In this document: piece by piece, positions 34,949 to 43,446 of the stretch
Numbering within the stretch: position 1 is the first letter of the stretch
How the letters are laid out: each line of letters opens with the position of its first letter
Source: Roseburia sp.
Lineage (GTDB): Bacteria; Bacillota_A; Clostridia; Lachnospirales; Lachnospiraceae
NCBI GenBank assembly: GCA_019411365.1
Contig: DXQT01000021.1
Location: 1-44,454 of the forward strand
Direction: 5' to 3'
DNA length: 44,454 nucleotides
Translations under genes and position numbers: made by a program
The notes under the pieces: model-generated
Database searches by the model: none
Seen by the model: the letters and a program-made list of their open reading frames with translations, nothing else
What the model was told of the DNA's origin: nothing

Positions 34949-36037
34949 ATGCTGGATGAAAATAAAGTGGCATTTATAATGTGTACGAACAGTGAATTAT
35001 GGTACAGTGAGTGTAAAAGATATATTGATAATCTGAATGTTCCAGATCAAATGACAGTGGAGGTTATCCCCATTTTTAATGCACAGAGCATGGCACAGGG
35101 GTATAATAGGGGAATGGGTATGACAGATGCAAAATATAAAGTGTATCTGCATCATGATGCATTCATTATAGAAAGAGATTTTATTAAGAAAATTGTTCGC
35201 ATATTTAAGTCAGATAAAGATATTGGGATTGTTGGGATTATTGGTGCAAATGATATTTCAAGAAAAAAAGTGTCATGGGGCATGTGGGAGTTTGGAAAGG
35301 TAATTGGATGTACAGGACTTAAAGAACTAAATATTGATTTTGGAAATAAGGAAGGAATGTATGCAGAATTAGATTGTGTTGATGGAATGCTTATTGCAAC
35401 ACAGTATGATGTCAGATGGAGAGAAGATATATTTAAAAAATGGCATTTTTATGACAGGTCTATCTGTATGGAATTTCGGAGAAAAGGATATAAATGTGTT
35501 GTTCCAAATACAGATGAGGCGTGGTGCATTCATGATTGCGGAGCAAGCGACTTATCTGGTTGGTGTGATTCGCTAAAAATTTTCTTGATGGAATATCAAG
35601 ATTATTATAATATAGAATGGTATCAGGCGAGTATAGATTTTGAGTATACAAATGATAAATTATGGAAACAACTGGGAGAGGCGGTTACAGATTTGGATAT
35701 ATTGTTTGATAACAAACAATATAAGGTTGTAGCTGAGTACCTGAATACGTCTCTTAATAAATATATTTTTTTGAGTAAGCAGTTAATAAATTATATAAAA
35801 ATTTTTGAAGTGCTGCAGGAAAAGGACAGTAAAGTTTTTACAGAATCTAACAGGACAATAAAAGAGTGTACAAGGATATATACGGTTGCTAAATTTATTT
35901 TAAGAAGATTACTTTACAATATGTATGTGTCAGAAGAAGAAGAACAGTTAATTAATAATCTGACGGCATATGAGTTGGAATGTATTGTTTCTGCAAATTT
36001 GAATTATAGTATAAAGCGGTTAAAGAATAAAAATTAA
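34949..36037 (+). CDS. StrF-like glycosyltransferase with C-terminal extension
   Basis: This 362-aa protein is a paralogue of the enzyme at 29895: AFIMCTNSELWYSECKRYI, QSMAQGYNRGM, DAKYKVYLHHDAFII and IGIVGIIGAND. The GT domain fills about residues 1-225. The remaining 135 residues form a helical extension not present in the shorter copy. AGGGAGAG (34936-34943) lies 5 nt before ATG 34949. It is the first gene of the AT-rich region and 15 nt before the methyltransferase gene. Donor unknown. Confidence 0.8.
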   Translation: MLDENKVAFIMCTNSELWYSECKRYIDNLNVPDQMTVEVIPIFNAQSMAQGYNRGMGMTDAKYKVYLHHDAFIIERDFIKKIVRIFKSDKDIGIVGIIGANDISRKKVSWGMWEFGKVIGCTGLKELNIDFGNKEGMYAELDCVDGMLIATQYDVRWREDIFKKWHFYDRSICMEFRRKGYKCVVPNTDEAWCIHDCGASDLSGWCDSLKIFLMEYQDYYNIEWYQASIDFEYTNDKLWKQLGEAVTDLDILFDNKQYKVVAEYLNTSLNKYIFLSKQLINYIKIFEVLQEKDSKVFTESNRTIKECTRIYTVAKFILRRLLYNMYVSEEEEQLINNLTAYELECIVSANLNYSIKRLKNKN

Positions 36038-36052
36038 TCAGGAGGAAGAACG

Positions 36053-36976
36053 ATGGTATTTGATCAGTATCAGAGGTATGAGACTATTTCAAGAATGATA
36101 TCCATTATAAAAAGACAGGAGGAAACAGAGAAATTTAAAATATTAGAAGTTGGTGCGAATGCCCAGAAGACATTGAGTAATTTTATCTCAGATGAGATAT
36201 TCTTTACAGATATACAGGAAATAGAAGAATTAAAAGATGATGACCATTTTTTTGTTGCAGATGCAACTAATTTAGATGGAATAGAAAATGATGAGTATGA
36301 TATTGTTGTTGCATCAGATGTTTTTGAACATGTTCCACGACAGCTTAGGGATGCATTTTTAAGTGAGATATACAGAGTTTCAAAGTATGGAGTTATTATG
36401 TGCTTCCCAATAGGAAATGAAGTGACGGAGGCGGCAGAAAGAAAAGTTAATGAAAGATATAAGGAGTTATTTGGGGAAGATCATAGATGGTTGATAGAAC
36501 ATATTGAAAATGGGCTGCCTGTATTGGCGGATGTAGAAAAAGTATTCGGAAAAAATAATATAGAATATGTTAAAATAGAACATGGAAATATTGATATATG
36601 GGAAAAATTTCAAACAGCGAGTCTGGATATGTTAGCAATACAGCAGTATGTGAAAATACAAAAGATAGATGATATTTATAATAGAAATATTTATGAAAGC
36701 GATTTTGGAAGAAATAATTATAGAGTCTTTTATTTTTTAAACAAAAAATTAGGGGATCCGAAAATGCTGATAAGTGAACTGTTAAATAGTTTTGAACAAA
36801 AAGAAACATCCGAAAAATATTTACGGCAGATGGAAGAAGTAGAGCGTTCCTGTATTGTATCTCAACTGGCATATACGAGTGGTTTAATGAATCAGTTGGT
36901 TGGTATAATAGCAAAACAGAATAAAGTTATTTCTGATCTGCAAAACAGAATTGAAATGGATAGGCAGGACGGATGA
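36053..36976 (+). CDS. Class I SAM-dependent methyltransferase with coiled C-terminus
   Basis: This 307-aa protein has a Methyltransf_11-type N-terminal domain: motif I ILEVGANAQKTL, an acidic FFVADATNLDG (motif II region), and DIVVASDVFEHVPRQLRDAFL with the motif IV/post-I segment. The catalytic part ends near residue 190. The C-terminus (about 230-307) is helical with heptads. AGGAGG is 8 nt upstream. It may methylate a glycan or a phosphoramidate, but the substrate cannot be told. The next gene starts 48 nt later. Confidence 0.82.
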   Translation: MVFDQYQRYETISRMISIIKRQEETEKFKILEVGANAQKTLSNFISDEIFFTDIQEIEELKDDDHFFVADATNLDGIENDEYDIVVASDVFEHVPRQLRDAFLSEIYRVSKYGVIMCFPIGNEVTEAAERKVNERYKELFGEDHRWLIEHIENGLPVLADVEKVFGKNNIEYVKIEHGNIDIWEKFQTASLDMLAIQQYVKIQKIDDIYNRNIYESDFGRNNYRVFYFLNKKLGDPKMLISELLNSFEQKETSEKYLRQMEEVERSCIVSQLAYTSGLMNQLVGIIAKQNKVISDLQNRIEMDRQDG

Positions 36977-37024
36977 ACAATAATTCAAGGAAAATGAATT
37001 TATAGATTTTGTGGGGAATGATGC

Positions 37025-38554
37025 ATGGATTATGCAAAACAATTTGAGATAAACAAAAAATATTTAATGAAGAATTGTGGTATGGAGGATTTCTGTTTCG
37101 GATTAGGATCAGATTTTGATATTCGTGTCGCGGAGGATGAGTGTGCATTTCATGTTGTTATAGATGAAAACAGTCAATTTTATTTTTTGAAATATCAGAA
37201 TTTAGACTACGATCAGATTTTAAATGCAGATTCTTTAAAATTAAAATTGCCAGTTGGAATCAATGTTTTTAAAGTCTTAAACACAATATTGAGAGAATCG
37301 GGGAAATGTGGTTTTGATAATAGAATGTATATAGGCATTTCTTCTGCAAAAGAGCTGGTTGCGTTAATGCATGTGTGTGATCTGGAGGAAATATTATCAA
37401 AAGGAAAAATCATGTTTCTTTTAGGAGAACTGCAAATAGGAGTTCAAAACTTTGAAGGAAGTCAAACAGAAGAGAGAAAACTACATTTTTCTGAACTTGA
37501 AGATTTGATATTCCTGTATCAACCGCAGAGCTGTGGCTATGAATTTGTAAGAGATGTAATTTTGAAGAATGATTTTGTGGTATATGCAGATGGATGGACG
37601 TTACATAGAAAGTTAGAAGAATTTGAAACAAAAATTGGAGATTCGGGCTTTTTTAAGAAACTTTTTTTAGATACACAATTTAGAATATCAGGAGTGAAAT
37701 TTTTGCAGGAGTTATTAAAATATCAGAAATTACTGCTGCAAAGCGGTTTTGATTGTGCATCGATACTGAATATATTCTGTGACAGGATGTTGACGGAAAA
37801 TTCATTAAGTGTTTCGGATTTATTTAAGTGTTTGTTTTTATGTAAATATATTGCAGATAAACCGGATAGAAATAAACGCATTAAACCGATAATTGTATAT
37901 TTCCCGGATCATTATCAAAGATTCATGGATTATTATATAAATATACAGAAGGATTTTCACCGAGTGCTGTATTTTAGAACCATAAGGAATCCTGTCATAA
38001 GAAGTATACGGGCATATGAATACATTAAGAAAAATAATTTATATTATTTTGTTAATTATTTGGATGTATTGTTTGAAGAATTGGTTTTTGATGAATTTTC
38101 AATTCGACAGGGCAAGTCGTATGCTATGCGCTTTGAAGATTTGAAAAAAAGCCCGCAAATAATGGTAAAAAAAATGTGTGATTTATTTCGAATTCCATTT
38201 GAAGATAAAATGTTACAGGATAAAGAAACATTTTCTACAAAAGCATTGAATCCACAACTGGATAAAGTGTTTACAGAACAGGATATAGAAATGCTGCAGG
38301 TTTTATACAATGACATACTTGATTATTATGGGTATGAAAAAGTGGAAAATTATATGTTTTGTGAAGAATTGTTAAATTATACATTTCAATTTGAAAAAGA
38401 ATTGGCAGACATTTTGGTAATTGATGAAGAACTTTTGCGTATGGAAATAAAGCGACGAATGAAAAAAGTGCTGACGGGGGAAAGAGTTGGATTCCCGTAT
38501 TGGTTACGATGTGAGGTGGATGAATATGGAACGCAAGTTGGGGACAAAGGCTGA
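37025..38554 (+). CDS. Sulfotransferase-like protein with N-terminal extension
   Basis: This 509-aa protein has no recognised N-terminal domain over the first 155 residues. Then a sulfotransferase-like pattern appears: IFLYQPQSCGYEFVRDVI (about 162-179, in the place of the 5'-phosphosulfate-binding loop), RTIRNPVIRSIRAY (318-331, like the 3'-phosphate-binding RxxxxxxxS motif), and RFEDLKKSP (369-377) followed by an LFRIPF turn. The loop residues depart from the usual PKSGTT/PRSGT form. It overlaps the kinase gene by 29 nt, so the two are translationally coupled. It may transfer a sulfate-like or phosphoramidate group from a 3'-phosphonucleotide donor; that is an inference. Confidence 0.62.
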   Translation: MDYAKQFEINKKYLMKNCGMEDFCFGLGSDFDIRVAEDECAFHVVIDENSQFYFLKYQNLDYDQILNADSLKLKLPVGINVFKVLNTILRESGKCGFDNRMYIGISSAKELVALMHVCDLEEILSKGKIMFLLGELQIGVQNFEGSQTEERKLHFSELEDLIFLYQPQSCGYEFVRDVILKNDFVVYADGWTLHRKLEEFETKIGDSGFFKKLFLDTQFRISGVKFLQELLKYQKLLLQSGFDCASILNIFCDRMLTENSLSVSDLFKCLFLCKYIADKPDRNKRIKPIIVYFPDHYQRFMDYYINIQKDFHRVLYFRTIRNPVIRSIRAYEYIKKNNLYYFVNYLDVLFEELVFDEFSIRQGKSYAMRFEDLKKSPQIMVKKMCDLFRIPFEDKMLQDKETFSTKALNPQLDKVFTEQDIEMLQVLYNDILDYYGYEKVENYMFCEELLNYTFQFEKELADILVIDEELLRMEIKRRMKKVLTGERVGFPYWLRCEVDEYGTQVGDKG

Positions 38555-40883
38555 AACATTAGAGAGACTGTATGGACAATTAGAAAAGGCCAGAGTATTG
38601 CCTCAGGTTTCATTTACGGTAGAACAATGGTATCAAGATAAAAATGCAGTGATCAATAAAGTAGAAGAGGTATCTTGGAATGAAAATGTGATTGTGAGAA
38701 GCAGTTCATTAAATGAAGATACCCAGTCTGGGTCACAGGCAGGAAAATATGAGTCCATTGGAAATGTGTGTGGAAAAGCTGAATTTGAGATGGCTGTAGA
38801 AAAAGTTATTCAATCATATGAAGATCGTGAAATGAGAAATCAGGTTTTGGTACAGCCAATGCTTAAGAATGTTAAAATTTGTGGAGTTGCATTTACGCTT
38901 GACCCTAATACAAAGGGTAATTATTATGTAATTAATTATGATATGACTGGCTCAACTTCTACAATAACATCAGGAACCGGAAGTGACAATAAATTATTAT
39001 ATATTTTTAAAGAAAAAAAATGTCAAAAAAGAAAGTTGCCAGGGTATATAGTAAAGCTGGTAGTTACGCTTGAGGAACTGGAGAAGTTCTTTGAAAAAAA
39101 GAATCTGGATGTCGAATTTGCAGTTACAGAGGAAGAAGAATTATATATTTTTCAGGTAAGACCACTTTGTTTGAATGGAGATTTTGTCGATGAAAAAGTA
39201 CAGGAAAAAGCATTATGCCGGATTGAGGACAAGATCATAGAGGAACAGGGGAAAAAACCTTTCTTATGTGGAGAAAATGTTGTATACAGCGTAATGACAG
39301 ACTGGAATCCGGCAGAAATGATAGGTGTGAGGCCAAAACAGTTGGCAATGTCACTGTATCGGGAGATTATTACAGATTGTATATGGGCATATCAGAGAGA
39401 TAATTATGGATATCGCAATTTGCGGAGTTTTCCGTTGATGGTAGATTTTGGCGGATTGCCATATATTGATGTTCGGGTAAGTTTTAATTCGTTTGTACCT
39501 GCGGAACTCGATGAAAAAATAAGTGATAAGCTTGTAAATTATTACATTCAACGATTGTCAGAAGATCCGTCAAAGCATGATAAAGTCGAATTTGATATTG
39601 TATTTTCCTGTTATACGTTAGATTTACCGGAGAGGATTAAGATGTTAAATCAATACGGATTTACAGAGGATGAAGTCTGTGCAATAACAGAATCGCTCAG
39701 AAATCTTACAAACCGGATCATTGACAATGAAACGGGATTGTGGCGTAAAGACTATCAGAAGATTGAAATTTTGGAAAAACGATATGATGAAATTGTTAAC
39801 AGCGGCATGGGCATACTGGAAAAGATATATTGGCTGTTAGAAGATTGCAAGAGATATGGTACACTGCCATTTGCTGGTTTGGCAAGAGCAGCTTTTATTG
39901 CAGTGCAGATGTTAAAATCAATGGTAAAATGCGGAATTTTATCAGAGCAGGATTACCAGTTGTTTATGAGTGGTGTAAGTACGGTCAGCTCTAATTTAAA
40001 TGAAGATTTTAGAGAATTATCAAAACAGGGATTTTTAAAAAAATACGGACATTTAAGACCGGGTACATATGATATTACATCCATGAGATATGATGAAGCA
40101 CCGGAGCTGTATTTTGACTGGAATCAAAATGAGGAGAATGAAAAATCGGAAAAGGAAGATGAGTTTCGTTTATCACTTCATCAGATGCATATGCTGGAAG
40201 AAATGTTGACAGAAAATAAATTAAATAATAACATACTCGGATTGATGGATTTTATAAAAAAGGTGATCGAGGGAAGAGAGTATGGAAAATTTATTTTTAC
40301 AAGAAATTTGAGCAAGGTATTACAATTAATAGGGGAATTAGGAGAGACATATCATTTTTCCAGGGAGGACTGTGCTTATATTAATATCCAGACAATCAGA
40401 GAGTTATATATGTCTGCAAAGGATATTGAACGGAGTATCAGACATTCGATAGAACAGGGGAAAGAAGAGTATGCGGTTACCAGATCAATTACCCTGCCGC
40501 CGGTTATTTTTCAACCAGATGATGTATGGGATTTTTATTATCCGGATACAGAAGCAAATTTTATTACACTTGGCTGTGTTAGTGGAGATAGTATTGTTTT
40601 GGAAAATGGTGCTACAAATGCAGAGATTGCTGATAAAATACTGTTGATTCCAAGTGCAGACCCAGGGTATGACTGGATATTTTCGCATGGGATCCGCGGA
40701 CTTGTCACAAAATATGGAGGGGCAAATTCGCATATGGCAATCCGTGCAGGCGAGTTGGGAATCCCAGCGGTGATTGGCGTTGGCGAACAGAAATTTGATG
40801 AGTTAAAGAATGCGTTGAAAATTGAAATAGATGCAGGAAGTAAAAAAATTAATATATTGAGAAAAAAGGAGAATAAAGAATGA
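38526..40883 (+). CDS. PEP-synthase-like kinase, candidate L-glutamine kinase
   Basis: This 785-aa protein resembles PEP synthase in domain order: an N-terminal ATP-grasp (VIVRSSSLNEDTQSGSQAG at about 55-73, VLVQPMLKNVKICGVAFTLDP, and VEFAVTEEEELYIFQVRPL), a long helical centre, and a C-terminal phosphohistidine domain with YGGANSHMAIRAGELGIPAVIG (His736). Known relatives with this layout next to a cytidylyltransferase and a class I amidotransferase-like hydrolase are the L-glutamine kinases that make L-glutamine phosphate for O-methyl-phosphoramidate in Campylobacter capsule. The start at 38526 follows GAGG by 9 nt. No PEP- or pyruvate-specific C-terminal domain is seen. Glutamine kinase is an inference from context; the fold is secure. 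Confidence 0.72.
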   Translation: MERKLGTKAETLERLYGQLEKARVLPQVSFTVEQWYQDKNAVINKVEEVSWNENVIVRSSSLNEDTQSGSQAGKYESIGNVCGKAEFEMAVEKVIQSYEDREMRNQVLVQPMLKNVKICGVAFTLDPNTKGNYYVINYDMTGSTSTITSGTGSDNKLLYIFKEKKCQKRKLPGYIVKLVVTLEELEKFFEKKNLDVEFAVTEEEELYIFQVRPLCLNGDFVDEKVQEKALCRIEDKIIEEQGKKPFLCGENVVYSVMTDWNPAEMIGVRPKQLAMSLYREIITDCIWAYQRDNYGYRNLRSFPLMVDFGGLPYIDVRVSFNSFVPAELDEKISDKLVNYYIQRLSEDPSKHDKVEFDIVFSCYTLDLPERIKMLNQYGFTEDEVCAITESLRNLTNRIIDNETGLWRKDYQKIEILEKRYDEIVNSGMGILEKIYWLLEDCKRYGTLPFAGLARAAFIAVQMLKSMVKCGILSEQDYQLFMSGVSTVSSNLNEDFRELSKQGFLKKYGHLRPGTYDITSMRYDEAPELYFDWNQNEENEKSEKEDEFRLSLHQMHMLEEMLTENKLNNNILGLMDFIKKVIEGREYGKFIFTRNLSKVLQLIGELGETYHFSREDCAYINIQTIRELYMSAKDIERSIRHSIEQGKEEYAVTRSITLPPVIFQPDDVWDFYYPDTEANFITLGCVSGDSIVLENGATNAEIADKILLIPSADPGYDWIFSHGIRGLVTKYGGANSHMAIRAGELGIPAVIGVGEQKFDELKNALKIEIDAGSKKINILRKKENKE

Positions 40884-41629
40884 AAACAGAATGGGATTAC
40901 ACAGATTTAGCAGAGGCGTATCTTAAAAGACCGGATTATGCGCAGAGTGCGATTGATCAGATGTTAGAAAAAGCAGGTGTAAGGAAAGGGAGTCTTGCCT
41001 GTGATGTGGGAGCTGGGGCAGCACATTTAACATTAAAATTGGCAGAGGCAGGACTACAGGTATCGGCGATAGAGCCAAATGATGCCATGAGAAGTAATGG
41101 AATTAAGAGAACGGAACAGTATAAAAATGTTCAGTGGTATGAAGGAGTAGGTGAACATACAGGAATGGAGTCAAATAAATATGATCTCGTAACATTTGGT
41201 TCTTCATTTAATGTGTGTAACAGACAAGAGGCTTTGATTGAAGTAAAAAGGATTTTGAAAGATGCTGGCTGGTTTGCATGTATGTGGAACCATAGGGACT
41301 TAAATGATCCTTTACAGAAAGAAATAGAAGATATTTTAAAAGCTGAGATTGAAAATTACAGCTATGGAACAAGAAGAGAAGATCAGACGGATGTTATTAA
41401 TCAAAGTGGATTGTTCAATGAAGTTGTGTATATTGAAGGAACCGTTATTCATGAGGTATTGGCAGAAGACTTTATTGAAGGCTGGAAATCACATGGAACA
41501 GTCCATCGCCAGTCCAAAGATAAATTTGATTTAATTAATGCCAAAATTCGCGATGTTGTGGAAGCAAAGGGACAGGAATATATTAAAATACCATATACTA
41601 CAAGAATCTGGATGGCACAGGTGAGGTAA
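40880..41629 (+). CDS. Class I SAM-dependent methyltransferase
   Basis: This 249-aa protein has a Methyltransf_25/11 fold: motif I CDVGAGAAHLTLKLA (about 39-53), acidic motif II VSAIEPNDAM, and DLVTFGSSFNVCNRQEALIEVKRIL. The start overlaps the kinase stop by ATGA. It is followed 5 nt later by the amidotransferase-like gene. In the C. jejuni phosphoramidate locus, methyltransferases sit beside the same set of enzymes; this is a natural candidate for the O-methylation step. Substrate unproven. Confidence 0.78.
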   Translation: MKTEWDYTDLAEAYLKRPDYAQSAIDQMLEKAGVRKGSLACDVGAGAAHLTLKLAEAGLQVSAIEPNDAMRSNGIKRTEQYKNVQWYEGVGEHTGMESNKYDLVTFGSSFNVCNRQEALIEVKRILKDAGWFACMWNHRDLNDPLQKEIEDILKAEIENYSYGTRREDQTDVINQSGLFNEVVYIEGTVIHEVLAEDFIEGWKSHGTVHRQSKDKFDLINAKIRDVVEAKGQEYIKIPYTTRIWMAQVR

Positions 41630-41634
41630 TTAGT

Positions 41635-42237
41635 ATGAAAACTGTCTTGTATACACAGAGAGTTGAAGTGGTTAAAAGTTACGGAGAGCGAAGGGATTGT
41701 GCAGACCAGAACATAGCAAGATTTCTCGATGCATGTGGCTTTTTACCGCTGCCAGTTCCGAATGTGAAAGAATTGGCAGAAAAAATGATTTTGGAATTAA
41801 AACCGGCGGGGATTGTATTTACCGGTGGAAACAGTCTTACAAAATATGGTGGTGATGCACCAGAGAGAGATGAAACAGAGTATGCGATGTTAAAACTGGC
41901 ATTACAATATAACATTCCGGTATATGGTTTTTGTCGGGGAATGCAGACAATTCTTGATTTTTATGGCTGTGAGTTAAACAATGTTACAGGTCATGTTGCA
42001 GTACGTCATGATATAGAGGGAACACTTGGAAAACGCAACGTTAACAGTTTTCACAATCAGGCATGTCTGCATGCAAATGATCTTGTGGAGGTGTTGGCAA
42101 GAACAGAGGATGGCGTGATTGAAGCAGTCAGAATAAAGAGTCAAAAGATAGCAGCAACAATGTGGCATCCGGAAAGAGAGCAGAACTTCAAGAAAGAGGA
42201 TATTGAACTGGTTCAAAAATTATTTGGAGAGGAGTAG
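41635..42237 (+). CDS. Class I glutamine amidotransferase-like hydrolase, candidate gamma-glutamyl-CDP-amidate hydrolase
   Basis: This 200-aa protein belongs to the gamma-glutamyl hydrolase/C26 group: the nucleophile elbow VYGFCRGMQ (Cys100), and MWHPERE with His178 and Glu180 as the rest of the triad. The oxyanion-side FTGGNSLTKYGG segment is present. It has no fused synthase domain. In the phosphoramidate pathway such an enzyme splits CDP-L-glutamine into glutamate and cytidine diphosphoramidate; the gene between kinase and cytidylyltransferase fits. Hydrolysis of a gamma-glutamyl-GABA-type substrate is the main alternative. Confidence 0.74.
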   Translation: MKTVLYTQRVEVVKSYGERRDCADQNIARFLDACGFLPLPVPNVKELAEKMILELKPAGIVFTGGNSLTKYGGDAPERDETEYAMLKLALQYNIPVYGFCRGMQTILDFYGCELNNVTGHVAVRHDIEGTLGKRNVNSFHNQACLHANDLVEVLARTEDGVIEAVRIKSQKIAATMWHPEREQNFKKEDIELVQKLFGEE

Positions 42238-42243
42238 GGTAAA

Positions 42244-43023
42244 ATGAAGGTTATTATTTTAGCTGCAGGGCAGGGAACAAGATTACGTCCGTTAACGGAT
42301 CATTGTCCAAAATGTATGGTAGAAGTAAATGGCAAAAGTATCATAGAAAGACAGCTTGATACGATGCATTCCTGTGGAATTGAAGATAAAGATATCACAA
42401 TTATTGCAGGATATAGAAATGATGTATTAAAAGAGAAATTTAAGGACACAGAGATTAATTTTATTGTGAATGAAGAGTACGAAAATACAAATATGGTATG
42501 CTCATTAATGTGTGCAAGAAGTCTGATGGAGGCAGAAGATGATATTTTAATTTCATATGGCGATATCATTTACAATAAAGAAGTACTTGGCAAGATTTTG
42601 CAGTCAGAAGAGAATATGTCAGTCATTGTGGATGATGGATGGTATGAGTACTGGTCTGCAAGATGTGAAAATCCGTTAGATGATGCAGAAACATTAATGT
42701 CTGATGATAACGATTATTTGACAGAAATAGGACAGAAAACATCAGATTTGAATAAAGTGCAGTCACAGTATATTGGTCTGATGCGTTTTAAAGGAGAAGG
42801 ATTAAAGGCTGTATTGGATTTGAGTGCGGAAGCAAAGAGACGTTCAGAAGTTGGAGAGGCTCTTTGGAGAACGGAAAGGACATATGCAAAAATGTATATG
42901 ACAGATCTGTTACAGGGATTGATTGATGAAAAACATAAATTAAAAGCGGTACATATTCAGCGTGGATGGTTTGAAATCGATGACTGTGATGACTTGAAAG
43001 TTGTGGAAAGTCAGTTAAAATAA
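42244..43023 (+). CDS. Nucleotidyltransferase, candidate CTP:phosphoglutamine cytidylyltransferase
   Basis: This 259-aa GT-A-like nucleotidyltransferase shows the NTP-binding loop LAAGQGTRLRPLTDHCPKCMVEVNGKSII, a metal-binding Asp in DILISYGDIIY, and the C-terminal GWFEIDDCDDLKVVE segment that LicC-type enzymes use for the second metal. Relatives activate phosphocholine, phosphonates or phosphoglutamine with CTP. Because no phosphonate or choline gene is present and the neighbours are a kinase and a glutamyl hydrolase, cytidylylation of L-glutamine phosphate is favoured. RBS GGAGAGG-like at the end of the previous gene, 7-bp gap. Confidence 0.76.
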   Translation: MKVIILAAGQGTRLRPLTDHCPKCMVEVNGKSIIERQLDTMHSCGIEDKDITIIAGYRNDVLKEKFKDTEINFIVNEEYENTNMVCSLMCARSLMEAEDDILISYGDIIYNKEVLGKILQSEENMSVIVDDGWYEYWSARCENPLDDAETLMSDDNDYLTEIGQKTSDLNKVQSQYIGLMRFKGEGLKAVLDLSAEAKRRSEVGEALWRTERTYAKMYMTDLLQGLIDEKHKLKAVHIQRGWFEIDDCDDLKVVESQLK

Positions 43024-43033
43024 AGGAGAAAAA

Positions 43034-43396
43034 ATGGAACAGAACAGAGAAGAACAAAAAGAAGCATTAGAAACATTAATTGAGTTTAATCAACGTCTGG
43101 TAAAGAATATGAATATTATTGTAAAAGAATTATCAGGACAGCGCTTAGATGACACGGACAAGTTTTTAAAAAGTATTTTGGATGCCATCAATTGGGAAGT
43201 GCAGGTTATGAATGGTACAATGGATCTTTTAAATGAAGCAAAAGAGCGTATTAACAAAGAAGAATTTAATAGCAAAATTACGGAATTGTCTACAGCACTG
43301 AAAGAGAAAGATGATGTGAAACAGGCAGCAGCAATTCAGAATTTGATTCCTTCTTTCGAACTGTTAGAGGCAGCGGCAAGAGAGGTAATTGCGTAA
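43034..43396 (+). CDS. Small helical protein of unknown function
   Basis: This 120-aa, charged, almost wholly helical protein (EEQKEALETLIEFNQRLVKN, LSGQRLDDTDKFLKSILDA, NSKITELSTALKEKDDV) has no cysteine, no signal peptide and no membrane segment. GGAG (43025-43028) is 5 nt upstream; it starts 10 nt after the nucleotidyltransferase and ends the transcript at a strong terminator. I do not recognise its family. Helical size suggests a partner or scaffold subunit for the pathway above. Confidence 0.7.
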   Translation: MEQNREEQKEALETLIEFNQRLVKNMNIIVKELSGQRLDDTDKFLKSILDAINWEVQVMNGTMDLLNEAKERINKEEFNSKITELSTALKEKDDVKQAAAIQNLIPSFELLEAAAREVIA

Positions 43397-43406
43397 ATTA
43401 TGATAG

Positions 43407-43446
43407 AAAAGATATGTGTGTAACATAGGGAACCACATATCTTTTT
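43407..43446 (+). terminator. Terminator of the AT-rich cluster
   Basis: AAAAGATATGTG (43407-43418) pairs with CACATATCTTTT (43434-43445) around a 15-nt loop, with a T run. It closes the operon started at 34949. Confidence 0.85.

Noticed and set aside
38526..40883. Ordinary PEP synthase or pyruvate phosphate dikinase
   Set aside because: The protein has the ATP-grasp and phosphohistidine domains but no visible C-terminal PEP/pyruvate barrel after the histidine domain; the protein ends about 50 residues later.
38526..43023. Phosphonate or phosphocholine pathway
   Set aside because: The nucleotidyltransferase resembles LicC/phosphonate types, but no PEP mutase, decarboxylase, choline kinase or LicD-like gene is present, and a glutamyl hydrolase beside a PEP-synthase-like kinase fits phosphoglutamine better.
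37025..43023. C. difficile type A-like phospho-N-methylthreonine flagellin modification
   Set aside because: The gene types differ; that pathway has no glutamine-kinase-like protein or class I amidotransferase-like hydrolase of the kind seen here.
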